The notes beneath the pieces are model-generated. The model was not told the DNA's origin, did no database searches, and saw only the letters and a list, made by a program, of their open reading frames with translations. Positions 34,309 to 42,535 of a stretch of DNA of 64,000 nucleotides are shown piece after piece (the first letter of the stretch is position 1; the number at the start of each line of letters is the position of its first letter). The translations under genes and the position numbers were made by a program. Source of the stretch: Shouchella rhizosphaerae (GTDB lineage Bacteria; Bacillota; Bacilli; Bacillales; Bacillaceae_D); contig NZ_FRBS01000002.1 of NCBI RefSeq assembly GCF_900142675.1, forward strand, positions 496,001-560,000. The letters run 5' to 3'.

Positions 34309-34797
34309 ATGAAGGAGCGTGTGTCCCATCTCTTTAAGGCGTCGGAGAGCCAAACCTATTTCGGTTCGATTTGTGCGGGAGAAGACTTGATGGACAAAAT
34401 CATTGAGTTATGCGAACAACACGGCATTCGTTCAGGAATGGTTACCTGCATTGGCTCACTGAAGCAAGCCGGTTTCACGGTTTTTAAAATGAAAAACGGG
34501 CGTACAGACGGCTATGCCCCACCTACCGTTATTGCTGAGCCGGTGGAACTAATTCAAGCAACAGGGTTTATTTGTGAAGATGAACATGGAAAACTAGATC
34601 TCCATTTGCATGGCATCATTGAAAAACAAGATGAAACGGTATCGGCGGGCCATTTTTTAAGGGGTTACAACAAAGTATGCATTACGGCAGAGTATTGCGT
34701 CATTAGTGCTGGCCATGTAACGGGAAAACGCCACTATGATCCGAGTTTAGGTTACAAAGTTATCAACTTTCACCATAGCGGTGTAGGAGGGGATTAA
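34309..34797 (+). CDS. PPC/DUF296 domain protein
   Basis: A 162-residue single-domain PPC (DUF296) protein. The metal-binding-like LDLHLHGIIEKQDETVSAGHF near residue 100 and GMVTCIGSLKQAGF near 42 match the trimeric PPC fold seen in plant AHL proteins and in free-standing bacterial proteins. No AT-hook precedes it. Bacterial members have no settled function; a role in catabolism or as a ligand-binding trimer is inference from position between an SDR and a CoA ligase. AGAGGGAG precedes ATG 34309 and the next ATG follows the stop directly. Confidence 0.82.
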   Translation: MKERVSHLFKASESQTYFGSICAGEDLMDKIIELCEQHGIRSGMVTCIGSLKQAGFTVFKMKNGRTDGYAPPTVIAEPVELIQATGFICEDEHGKLDLHLHGIIEKQDETVSAGHFLRGYNKVCITAEYCVISAGHVTGKRHYDPSLGYKVINFHHSGVGGD

Positions 34798-36282
34798 ATG
34801 GAAACGATTGGGGCGCTCGCCAAAAAAGCCATGCTCCAGCATGTGGATAACGTTGCCGCCAGCGACGAAGACGGGACGCTTACGTATGGCCAGTTAAAGA
34901 AACGCGCCTGCCAGCTCGCCCATGCTTTAATGCAAAGTGGTTTGAACAAAGGGGACCGAGTGGCCACGCTCATGTCCAACCGCAAGGAGCATATTGAAAT
35001 CGATGCGGCGATCGCATTTGCCGGACTAGTGAAAGTACCAGTCAACTACAGGCTTCACCCAAAAGAAGCGACTTACATTATTGAACATGCAGGAGCGAGC
35101 GTCGTCATTGGCGAGAGGCAGTTGCTGGCAGGCCTCTCCGCCAACGTTGAACGAATCGACGTGGAGGAGGCATACGAACCGTTTTTGCAAACGCAAAGCG
35201 ATGATTTTCCTGATGTCGCCGTTGGCGAAGATGACCTTTTTGCGATTATGTATACGTCAGGCACAACTGGGAAGCCGAAAGGGGCGATGCTGACACACCG
35301 AAACATGGTAGCGGGCGCACTATCGCTCATCCAAGCCTGTGAGATCACGTATGGCGACACCATCGGGCATGTCGCCCCGTTAACGCACGGAACGAATTTT
35401 TTGGCGCAAACCGCATGGTTCTATGGGCTCAAGCAAGTCGTATTTAAAAAGTTTGAGCCGAGCGGTTTTATCGATGAATTGGAAAAACAGCAAGTGACGG
35501 TGATGTTCATGGTGCCGACACTCGTCAACTTAATGGTTCATGACCCGTGCTTTGACCCTGTTAAATTGCGCAGCCTGAAATCGATTAATATGGCTGGTGC
35601 GCCAATTGCCGTCCCTAAATTGCAAAAAGCATTAACGGCGCTCGGTCCAAAGCTTGCGGAAACGTATGGCCTCGTTGAAGCGCCAATGGCGATCACGATC
35701 ATGCCAAAACAGCAGCTCGGGGCGAGGCCGAGCTCTTGCGGAGCGGCCGGGCCATTTGCAGAAGTGAAAATTGTCGCGCCCGACGGCGAAGAGGCGCCGG
35801 TTGGCGACATCGGCGAAGTTGCCTGCCGAGGCTCGCTTGTGATGAAAGGCTATTGGCAGAATGAAACCGCAACAGCTGAAGCAATCAAGGATGGCTGGTT
35901 TTATACCGGCGACTTAGGCCGTCTTGACGACAAAGGCTACTTGCATCTTATGGATCGGGCCAAGGACGTCATCATTACTGGTGGCCTGAACGTCTATCCC
36001 CGGGAAGTCGAAGAAGTGCTCAATCAATATCCAGCTGTGAAAGAAACGTGCGTCTTCGGCGCCCCGGATGAAAAATGGGGAGAACGGATTTGTGCCCATG
36101 TCGTATTGCAGGCTGGCGCCGCCCCTGTCACGGAAAAAGCGCTCATTGCCCATTGCACGGAGCATTTGGCCCGCTACAAAAAGCCGAAAGTAATTGAATT
36201 TGTGCACGAACTGCCAAAAAACAGCTACGGGAAGATAATGCGGAAAACATTGCGAAACCAATACAAAAAGGCAGGTGTCTGA
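34798..36282 (+). CDS. Acyl-CoA synthetase (AMP-forming, ANL family)
   Basis: A 494-residue ligase that activates a carboxylate with ATP and CoA. The P-loop-like YTSGTTGKPKGAMLTH lies near residue 150, YGLVEAPMA near 287, YTGDLG near 370, DRAKDVIITGGLNVYP near 384 and the catalytic lysine in KNSYGKIMRK near 480. It starts directly after the PPC stop. The imported acid of the TRAP system is its probable substrate. Fatty, aromatic and hydroxy acids are all possible. Confidence 0.93.
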   Translation: METIGALAKKAMLQHVDNVAASDEDGTLTYGQLKKRACQLAHALMQSGLNKGDRVATLMSNRKEHIEIDAAIAFAGLVKVPVNYRLHPKEATYIIEHAGASVVIGERQLLAGLSANVERIDVEEAYEPFLQTQSDDFPDVAVGEDDLFAIMYTSGTTGKPKGAMLTHRNMVAGALSLIQACEITYGDTIGHVAPLTHGTNFLAQTAWFYGLKQVVFKKFEPSGFIDELEKQQVTVMFMVPTLVNLMVHDPCFDPVKLRSLKSINMAGAPIAVPKLQKALTALGPKLAETYGLVEAPMAITIMPKQQLGARPSSCGAAGPFAEVKIVAPDGEEAPVGDIGEVACRGSLVMKGYWQNETATAEAIKDGWFYTGDLGRLDDKGYLHLMDRAKDVIITGGLNVYPREVEEVLNQYPAVKETCVFGAPDEKWGERICAHVVLQAGAAPVTEKALIAHCTEHLARYKKPKVIEFVHELPKNSYGKIMRKTLRNQYKKAGV

Positions 36283-36284
36283 AT

Positions 36285-37421
36285 ATGGCGCACGTGTCCG
36301 TAACCGGCACTGGACGAACGGCGTTTGGAAGAAAGAGCGAATCGATTAAAGCGCTGTTGGTAGAAGCGAGCCGCCAGGCATTGACCGCTGCTGGCCGGCC
36401 GAAAATCGATGCTGTGTTCGTCGGCAACTTTTTAGGCGGAGCCCTTTCACAGCAAGAAATTCTCGGTGCGATCCTTGCCAATGAGTTAGGCTTAGGGCCT
36501 ATTCCAGCCATGAAAGTCGAAGGCGCCTGTGCTTCGGGAGGCATTGCTTTTAGGCAAGCGTACCAACTCATCAAAGCTGGCGAATACAATGCCGTTCTTG
36601 TCGCAGGTGTGGAAAAAATGACAAACGTTGATACAGAGACCGTCACCAATGCGATTAACGCAGCGATGGACGCCGAATCGAACGAAAGCGCGACGGGGCT
36701 AACGTTTCCAGGTTATTTTGGCGCTGTGGCCAACCGCTATATCCACGAATATGGTGCACAACGAAAACATTTGGCGATGGTCGCCTTAAAAAACCGGATG
36801 TACGCCCAAGCCAATCCAATCGCCCAATTTCAAAAGGCTATTTCGTTAGAAGATGTGTTAACGGCAAGGCCCGTTACCGACCCGTTGCGGTTGCTCGACT
36901 GTTCACCGATTTCCGACGGAGCGGCAGCAGTCGTCCTGAAAAAAAGCGAATCAGGCGTCCGTGTGTTGTCATCAGGCCAAGCGAGCGGCACGCCGCTCAT
37001 GCAAGAAGTCGGCAACTTGCTTAGGATCGAAGCGACACATCGTGCCGCCCAGCAAGCTTATGCACAAGCCGGACTCGGTCCTGAAGACGTCGACGTAGTC
37101 GAGCTTCATGACTGTTTTTCCATTACTGAACTGATTGCGATTGAGGAGCTTGGCTTTGCGGATAGAGGCAAAGGCTGGGAAGCAGTGGAGCAAGGCCTGA
37201 CTCAGCATGGCGGCAATGTTCCTGTGAATACAAGCGGAGGGCTGTTATCAAAAGGCCACCCTATTGGCGCCACAGGCATCGCCCAAATCGTGCAAATCGC
37301 AGAACAGCTAAATGGCATCGCCTGCAACCAAGTAGATGGCGCGCGCATTGGCCTTGCCCAAAACCTAGGCGGCACTGGCGCGTATTCGGTTGTCCACTTA
37401 TTCGCTAAGGAAGGGAGCTAA
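36285..37421 (+). CDS. Thiolase family protein (SCP2/acetyl-CoA acetyltransferase-like)
   Basis: 378 residues. Nucleophile Cys82 in EGACASGG; the histidine is in the C-terminal GGLLSKGHPIGATG and the end is QNLGGTGAYSVVHLF. This type often pairs with a DUF35 protein, as here (six bases downstream), and cleaves or condenses acyl-CoAs. The cysteine of the classical C-x-G pair in the C-terminal part is replaced by LGGTG, as in SCP2-type thiolases. It could cleave the beta-keto thioester made by the preceding SDR. Confidence 0.9.
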   Translation: MAHVSVTGTGRTAFGRKSESIKALLVEASRQALTAAGRPKIDAVFVGNFLGGALSQQEILGAILANELGLGPIPAMKVEGACASGGIAFRQAYQLIKAGEYNAVLVAGVEKMTNVDTETVTNAINAAMDAESNESATGLTFPGYFGAVANRYIHEYGAQRKHLAMVALKNRMYAQANPIAQFQKAISLEDVLTARPVTDPLRLLDCSPISDGAAAVVLKKSESGVRVLSSGQASGTPLMQEVGNLLRIEATHRAAQQAYAQAGLGPEDVDVVELHDCFSITELIAIEELGFADRGKGWEAVEQGLTQHGGNVPVNTSGGLLSKGHPIGATGIAQIVQIAEQLNGIACNQVDGARIGLAQNLGGTGAYSVVHLFAKEGS

Positions 37422-37427
37422 AGAGCA

Positions 37428-37739
37428 ATGAACATGCCAGCAAGCCGCTGCCCTGATTGCGGCCGTTTATTCCACAACGGAAAAAGCTACTGTCCGGATT
37501 GTGACCGTGACACGCTCGATTCCATTGACTTAAATGGCAAAGGCAACGTGTACTCGTATACAGAAATTTATGCAGCACCAAAACGATTCGCACAACAAGC
37601 CCCTTATTTGATCGTACTCGTCGAGATGGAGCACGGCCTGCGCGTGACAGGAAGGATGTTGAACGGGCCGGTCCAGATAGGCGATCGAGTTGAATTGCAC
37701 AAAGTAGAAGATCATTGTTACTATTTTGCTGCGCTTTAA
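37428..37739 (+). CDS. DUF35 OB-fold protein with zinc ribbon
   Basis: 103 residues. An N-terminal rubredoxin-like zinc ribbon (CPDCGRLF then YCPDC, residues 8-26) precedes an OB-fold (about 38-100, VYSYTEIYAAP, GPVQIGDRVELH). DUF35 partners of thiolases bind acyl-CoA and are needed for the activity of the complex. It is the last gene of the operon and a strong terminator follows. Confidence 0.9.
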   Translation: MNMPASRCPDCGRLFHNGKSYCPDCDRDTLDSIDLNGKGNVYSYTEIYAAPKRFAQQAPYLIVLVEMEHGLRVTGRMLNGPVQIGDRVELHKVEDHCYYFAAL

Positions 37740-37774
37740 TCGAGAAAGCGACTGATCGGAGAGCTATAATCCAT

Positions 37775-37816
37775 AAAACCCCAGTCGGAACAAAAAACGC
37801 CCAACTGGGGTTTTGC
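37775..37816. terminator. Strong bidirectional terminator
   Basis: AAAACCCCAGT pairs perfectly with ACTGGGGTTTT across an 18-base loop, giving T tracts on both strands. It ends the TRAP operon and the convergent MFS-led operon. Confidence 0.85.
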
Positions 37817-37818
37817 TA

Positions 37819-39081
37819 TTAAGAAGCAGTCGCCGGGCTGCTTTCGGCTGTTGCCGTTTTCGCATTGTTTGGCAGTGTAATGAACTTTGTCAAAACAGCG
37901 CCAAGCAAATGAAGGCCGGCAATGAGCCAAATTAAGCCTGTTACGCCAATAAAGTCGAAAAACAAACCGACAAGCAAAGGGCCAACAAATACGCACAGGC
38001 CAGCGCCTAAATTCAAAATCGCCATCGCCGCGCCTTTGTCTTCTTTTACTAATGAAGGAACTAACGCAGATAATGGTACATAGCCGGCAATACAGGCGCC
38101 CCAAAGGATGCCGACAATTTGCATGGCGAGAAAGTTGCCGCCTGTCAACGCTGGTGTATAAAAGAAGACGACTGTGAAGATGGCACAGCCAACACCGCCA
38201 AACCACATCACTGTATTGCGCCAGCCAAATCGGTCGCCAATCAGGCCGGAAAGAAGGTTGACTGCAATGTTGGAGATGAAAATCGTCCCCCATAAACTAA
38301 GCCAAGCGGATGTACTGAGCCCATATTCGACCGCAAAATAAGTTGGAATAAACACTGGAAAGGCGTACTGGCCTGTTTGGTTAATAATGCGGACAAGCCC
38401 AGCGATGCCCACTTTCGGCTCGTGTTTAATGATTGTAATCCCTTTTAACAGCTCTCTCCACTTCGACGTTCCGCTTTTTGCTTCTTGGCGGACGATTTTG
38501 TCACGGTTAATGACGAGTGCAAACAAGGCTCCAAGCCCAATGAACAAAAGTGCACTCCAAAGTGTGTTGTGATGCCCTAAATGTTCAATTGCCCAAATGG
38601 AATAGTAAGCGCCAAGCACGTTTAAACCGCCTGTGAAAACAAACCAAAACCAACCTACAGCTGCGCCAAGTTGGCGTTGCGGCGTCCGGTAGGCGATCCA
38701 AACAAGGAATCCGTAGGCAAAGAGAGGGTAGCCGAATCCCCGCATCGCGTATGTGACGAGCATCAACGGGTAATTCAAGTCGCCGATTGCAAAACCAACA
38801 AAGCCAACGGTGCCAAGCACATATAGCAAGACGCCGAGAAACATCGTTTTTTTCGCGCCAAGGGCTTCAAATAATGTGCCTGAAAACCAAGACGAAACGG
38901 CAATAGTCACGCCATAGGCTGTAAATAAGTAAGCCGATTGCTGGACAGAAAGCCCCTGTTCAACTAAGTAGGGGCTTAACCAACCAATTTCAAGGCCATC
39001 GCCAACCATAAAAAGCATGACACCGACATATCCCCACAGCAAATGGGAAGGCAAGCCGACTTTGTTTATTAAATGGGTCAT
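37819..39081 (-). CDS. MFS polyol permease (RbtT/CsbX type)
   Basis: 420 residues, about 12 helices, with the family's N-terminal GDGLEIGWLSPYLVEQG near residue 28 and MFS loop DRFGWRN-like sequence between helices (GLIGDRFGWRNTVMWFGG near 262). RbtT, DalT and CsbX carry ribitol, arabitol and similar polyols by proton symport. GAGGAGG precedes ATG 39081. It is the last gene of a minus-strand operon with two dehydrogenases. Confidence 0.88.
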   Translation of the reverse strand: MTHLINKVGLPSHLLWGYVGVMLFMVGDGLEIGWLSPYLVEQGLSVQQSAYLFTAYGVTIAVSSWFSGTLFEALGAKKTMFLGVLLYVLGTVGFVGFAIGDLNYPLMLVTYAMRGFGYPLFAYGFLVWIAYRTPQRQLGAAVGWFWFVFTGGLNVLGAYYSIWAIEHLGHHNTLWSALLFIGLGALFALVINRDKIVRQEAKSGTSKWRELLKGITIIKHEPKVGIAGLVRIINQTGQYAFPVFIPTYFAVEYGLSTSAWLSLWGTIFISNIAVNLLSGLIGDRFGWRNTVMWFGGVGCAIFTVVFFYTPALTGGNFLAMQIVGILWGACIAGYVPLSALVPSLVKEDKGAAMAILNLGAGLCVFVGPLLVGLFFDFIGVTGLIWLIAGLHLLGAVLTKFITLPNNAKTATAESSPATAS

Positions 39082-39102
39082 AGCACTTCCTCCTCGATCT
39101 TC

Positions 39103-40191
39103 TTATGCCTGTTGCGGCTTTAAAATAATTTTGAGTGAATTTGAACCATTTTTCATAAGCTCAAACCCTTCAGCAAACCGTTCAAGAGGAAGCTCATGTG
39201 TGACAACGCCTTCTGTCGGCAAGTCGCCATTGGCAATGCCTTCAATCACTAGCGGATAACAGTATGGGCCTAAATGCGAGCCAAGGACATCCAGTTCTTT
39301 TCGGTCGCTAATAATGCTCCAATCAACTGTGACAGGGTCTTTGAAAACGCTAAATTCGACAAAACGGCCAAGTTTGCGGATCATGCTGAGCCCTTGTTCA
39401 ACGGAAGCAGGGTGGCCAGTTGCTTCAATATACACATCGCAGCCATAGCCGTCTGTCATGTCTTTTACCCTTTCAACGACGTTGTCTTTGGCTGGGTTCA
39501 ACACTACATCTGCGCCAAATTGTCGGGCAAGCGCTAGCCGCTCATCCTTCATATCGAGAACGACGAGCGTTTTGGCGCCAGACTTTTTGACGGCGCCAAT
39601 CATGCCGAGGCCGAGAGTACCTGCTCCAGAAAGAACAACGATGTCGCCTAATTCAATCCGGGCCCGCTGGACGGCGTGCATGCTGCACGCATAAGGTTCA
39701 ATTAGAATCGCTTGTTCGATCGGCAAATCTGCCGGCACTTTGTAGTTGATCGCCTCTTTTGTGAATTTCATATATTCTGCCATCGATCCGTTGACATTGT
39801 TTTGGAATCCGTATAAGTCATGTTTTTCACACATCCAGTACTGGCCGCGATTGCAAAACCGGCACTCCCAGCACGGCACAATTTGTTCGGAAATGATCCG
39901 GTCACCGATTTCAAAGTCGCCAACCCCGTCGCCTTTAGCGACCACATGGCCGATAAATTCATGGCCTGGAATCATAGGAGCTTTAATATAAGCAGGTTGT
40001 GTGTCATCGCCCCAAAAACTTGGCGCCCCGTCGAATGCTTTGATATCGCCAGCACAAATGCCTGTTGCTTCTACCTTTACAATGATTTCTTTGTCGTTTT
40101 CAATCACCGGCACGTCGACTTCTTCCAATCGATAATCTTTCGGGCCGTAAGCGACAACCGCTTTCATTTTTTTAGGAATTGAATCGTTCAT
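39103..40191 (-). CDS. Zinc-dependent alcohol dehydrogenase (threitol/erythritol or sorbitol dehydrogenase type)
   Basis: A 362-residue medium-chain dehydrogenase. Catalytic zinc ligands are Cys46 (GICAGD) and His77-Glu78 (PGHEF). The structural zinc cysteines 107, 110, 113 and 121 lie in PCWECRFCNRGQYWMCE. The NAD site is GAGTLGLGMIG near 185. AGGAGG precedes ATG 40191. The neighbours (polyol permease, SDR, RpiB, Dak kinase) point to oxidation of a C4 polyol to erythrulose, but other polyols are possible. Confidence 0.88.
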   Translation of the reverse strand: MNDSIPKKMKAVVAYGPKDYRLEEVDVPVIENDKEIIVKVEATGICAGDIKAFDGAPSFWGDDTQPAYIKAPMIPGHEFIGHVVAKGDGVGDFEIGDRIISEQIVPCWECRFCNRGQYWMCEKHDLYGFQNNVNGSMAEYMKFTKEAINYKVPADLPIEQAILIEPYACSMHAVQRARIELGDIVVLSGAGTLGLGMIGAVKKSGAKTLVVLDMKDERLALARQFGADVVLNPAKDNVVERVKDMTDGYGCDVYIEATGHPASVEQGLSMIRKLGRFVEFSVFKDPVTVDWSIISDRKELDVLGSHLGPYCYPLVIEGIANGDLPTEGVVTHELPLERFAEGFELMKNGSNSLKIILKPQQA

Positions 40192-40221
40192 CGTGTTTTC
40201 CTCCTGTATGTGCTTAATCGT

Positions 40222-40995
40222 TTACCATGTGGTATAGCCGCCATCCACAACGATGATGGAGCCAGTTGTAAAACTAGATGCGTCAGATGCTAAATAAACA
40301 GCTATGCCGCTTAATTCATCTGGACGACCAAGGCGTTTCATCGGAACGTGGTCTAGGATGTGTTCGAGCTCCCCGCCAGGCGCGAATAACGGCCCTGTCA
40401 TTTGCGAGGCCATATAGCCAGGCGCTATCGCATTGACACGTATCCCATATTGCGCCCATTCTGAAGCGAGTGATTTGGTCAGCATACTGACCGCGCCTTT
40501 AGAGGCATTGTACGCACTCTGTGCTTCCCGATTGGCAATCATCGCAGACATGGAAGACATGTTCATAATCGAGCCTGACCCATTAGCGACCATATGTTTG
40601 CCAACCTGCTTAGATGTTAGGAATAAAGCGTTTATGTTCACATCCATTGTTCGTTTCCAATCGCTGTATGTCATGTCCAATGTATCGATTTTCTTTACAA
40701 TCCCTGCGTTATTGACGAGCACATCGATTCGTGGGAATGATTCCAATACACGATCAACCATGACGCTGACTTCTTCCTCTTTGCTGACATCCGCTTGAAT
40801 CGACCGTGTGTTGACCGAATAAGTAGTTGTAATTTCTTGTGCTGCCTTTGCAGCAGCTTCAGCGTCAATGTCTACAATCGCTATGTCGCAACCGAAGGCC
40901 GCTAATGACTTTGCGATTGTAAAACCAAGGCCTTGGGCACCGCCAGTTACCACTGCATGTTTCGTCGATAAATCAAATATGGTAGATACGGTCAA
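40222..40995 (-). CDS. SDR polyol dehydrogenase
   Basis: 257 residues. TGGAQGLGFTIA near residue 17, NNAGIVKK near 95, catalytic Ser in MSSMSAM and YNASKGA near 165. Close in pattern to D-threitol, xylitol and gluconate-5 dehydrogenases. The start is a TTG at 40995 after AAAGGGGTGG. It is the first gene of the minus-strand operon and is divergent from the DeoR regulator. With two different dehydrogenases the cluster may accept stereoisomers of one polyol. Confidence 0.88.
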   Translation of the reverse strand: MTVSTIFDLSTKHAVVTGGAQGLGFTIAKSLAAFGCDIAIVDIDAEAAAKAAQEITTTYSVNTRSIQADVSKEEEVSVMVDRVLESFPRIDVLVNNAGIVKKIDTLDMTYSDWKRTMDVNINALFLTSKQVGKHMVANGSGSIMNMSSMSAMIANREAQSAYNASKGAVSMLTKSLASEWAQYGIRVNAIAPGYMASQMTGPLFAPGGELEHILDHVPMKRLGRPDELSGIAVYLASDASSFTTGSIIVVDGGYTTW

Positions 40996-41045
40996 ACGAC
41001 CACCCCTTTCGTAAGCGTTTTCAAATCAGATATTGAAAATCATAA

Positions 41046-41059
41046 CATTGTTTTCGTTT
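41046..41059 (-). promoter_or_regulatory. Candidate DeoR operator, copy 1
   Basis: Minus-strand AAACGAAAACAATG lies 51 bases upstream of the SDR start. A near copy occurs at 41990. Same motif ahead of both catabolic units and nowhere else noticed suggests a regulator box. Confidence 0.45.
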
Positions 41060-41187
41060 ATGTCAATATTTTTGTTGAATACTTTTGTTTTATTTTATTT
41101 GTAGTCATATTGTGTTTGCGTATCCATTCGTTGGTTTAATATAGTAAGATACATGATAAGTGAAAAAGAAAAAAGGTAGGGCGTGCC

Positions 41188-41985
41188 ATGAAAAAAATGT
41201 TTGTAGCAGAACGAAGAGATTCGATTTTGGATATATTGCGTGAAAGCAAACGAATAACAGTAAAAGAATTGTCGGAGCGCTTAAATGTCTCCGAAGCGAC
41301 ATTGCGTATGGATCTAAATCAATTAGAGAAACAAGGAAAGCTGGAGCGCACCCATGGCGGGGCGATTTTAATCGATGACATGCCAGCTGTGAGCGAAAAA
41401 GAGACAAGCTTTTCCTATCGAAAACAACAAAATACAAAAGAAAAAACATTACTAGCGGAAGAAGCGAGCAAAATGCTGTCCGATGGAGACTGCATTTTGC
41501 TCGATGCTAGTTCGACCGCACTTGAATTGGCAAAAGTCTTAAATAGCAAAACATTAAAACTCACGGTTGTCACAAGCGGTGTGTATACGGCGCTTGAATT
41601 GCGAGACCATCCGACGATCACAGTCATTTTGCTTGGCGGCGTATTGCGGAAAGGTTCCAGCTCGCTAGAGGGATTGCTCGGAGCGTCGATATTAGACGAA
41701 ATCAATGTCGACTATTTGTTTACTTCGGCCAACGGATTTTCGAAATACGCTGGTTTAACCGATTTTAATGTGTATGAGGTGGAACTGAAAAAACGCATGG
41801 TTGAAAAAGTCAATCAAGTCGTTGCCTTAATCGACCATAGCAAAATCGGCAAAACATCAATCGCGACGTTTGCCCAGCTGGATGAAATTTCACTCGTCAT
41901 TACAAACAAGGAAATCGACGCTGACTTTTCAGCTGTTTTAACCGAAGCTGGCGTAAAAGTAATCAACACAAACAACAATAAATAA
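41188..41985 (+). CDS. DeoR family transcriptional regulator
   Basis: 265 residues. The N-terminal HTH includes ERRDSILDILRESKRITVKE and the recognition helix VSEATLRMDLNQLEKQGK, followed by the family's RTHGGAIL. The C-terminal sugar-phosphate sensing domain has ASSTALELAK and ILLGGVLR. It should repress the flanking polyol genes and be released by a phosphorylated intermediate such as erythrulose phosphate. Confidence 0.93.
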   Translation: MKKMFVAERRDSILDILRESKRITVKELSERLNVSEATLRMDLNQLEKQGKLERTHGGAILIDDMPAVSEKETSFSYRKQQNTKEKTLLAEEASKMLSDGDCILLDASSTALELAKVLNSKTLKLTVVTSGVYTALELRDHPTITVILLGGVLRKGSSSLEGLLGASILDEINVDYLFTSANGFSKYAGLTDFNVYEVELKKRMVEKVNQVVALIDHSKIGKTSIATFAQLDEISLVITNKEIDADFSAVLTEAGVKVINTNNNK

Positions 41986-41989
41986 CAAC

Positions 41990-42004
41990 AAACGAAAATA
42001 AATG
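41990..42004 (+). promoter_or_regulatory. Candidate DeoR operator, copy 2
   Basis: AAACGAAAATAAATG, almost the same as the minus-strand copy at 41046, lies immediately upstream of a TTGACA (-35) at 42006. Confidence 0.45.
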
Positions 42005-42005
42005 A

Positions 42006-42034
42006 TTGACAAAAACAATCTGTTTTGCAAAAAT
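42006..42034 (+). promoter_or_regulatory. Probable promoter of the rpiB-dhaKL-glpX operon
   Basis: TTGACA, 17 bases, then AAAAAT, a weak -10. It lies between the DeoR stop and the RpiB start, so the kinase genes can be induced separately from the regulator. Confidence 0.4.
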
Positions 42035-42068
42035 GGAGCTAAGGAAAGGGTGAAAGGGGTTACATCAA

Positions 42069-42530
42069 GTGAAAATTGCGATTGGTTCTGACCATAATGC
42101 GTTTGAACTGAAAGAAGAACTAAAGACGTACATGATAGATGAGGGCTATGATGTCGTTGATTACGGTTGCCACTCTTGTGAAGCAGTCGACTACCCAGAT
42201 GTTTCCTTCCGCGTCGGCAACGACATCATGAAAGGCGAGATCGACCGTGGCATCTTAATTTGCGGGACAGGAATTGGCGTCGCGATTGCAGCAGGCAAAG
42301 TGCCAGGCATCCGTGCCGCCCTTTGCCACGATACTTATTCAGCTGAACGGGCGCAATTGAGCAACAATGCCCAAATCTTGACGATGGGCGCGAAAGTCAT
42401 TGGCCCAGAAGCAGCTAAAAAAGTGTTAAACGCTTACTTAGGCGCTTCATTTGCAGGCGGCCCCTCGGCGAGGAAAATCCAACAAATCGCTGAGCAAGAG
42501 CAGGCATACCTTGAGCAGGAAAGCAGGTAA
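42069..42530 (+). CDS. RpiB/LacAB family sugar-phosphate isomerase
   Basis: 153 residues. MKIAIGSDHNAFELK is typical of RpiB. The catalytic Cys65 lies in LICGTGIGVAIAA and the anion hole is nearby; AALCHDTYSAE near 95 follows. Family members isomerise ribose 5-phosphate, galactose 6-phosphate, allose 6-phosphate or erythrulose 4-phosphate. In this cluster, conversion of D-erythrulose 4-phosphate to D-erythrose 4-phosphate (EryI-type) is the attractive reading, but is inference. The start is GTG 42069 after AAAGGGG. DhaK follows five bases after the stop. Confidence 0.88.
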   Translation: MKIAIGSDHNAFELKEELKTYMIDEGYDVVDYGCHSCEAVDYPDVSFRVGNDIMKGEIDRGILICGTGIGVAIAAGKVPGIRAALCHDTYSAERAQLSNNAQILTMGAKVIGPEAAKKVLNAYLGASFAGGPSARKIQQIAEQEQAYLEQESR

Positions 42531-42535
42531 GAGAA

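Noticed and set aside
36143-36649. Minus-strand frame of 168 codons opposite the CoA ligase end and thiolase start
   Set aside because: It overlaps two collinear genes with clear catalytic motifs and shows no recognisable domain.
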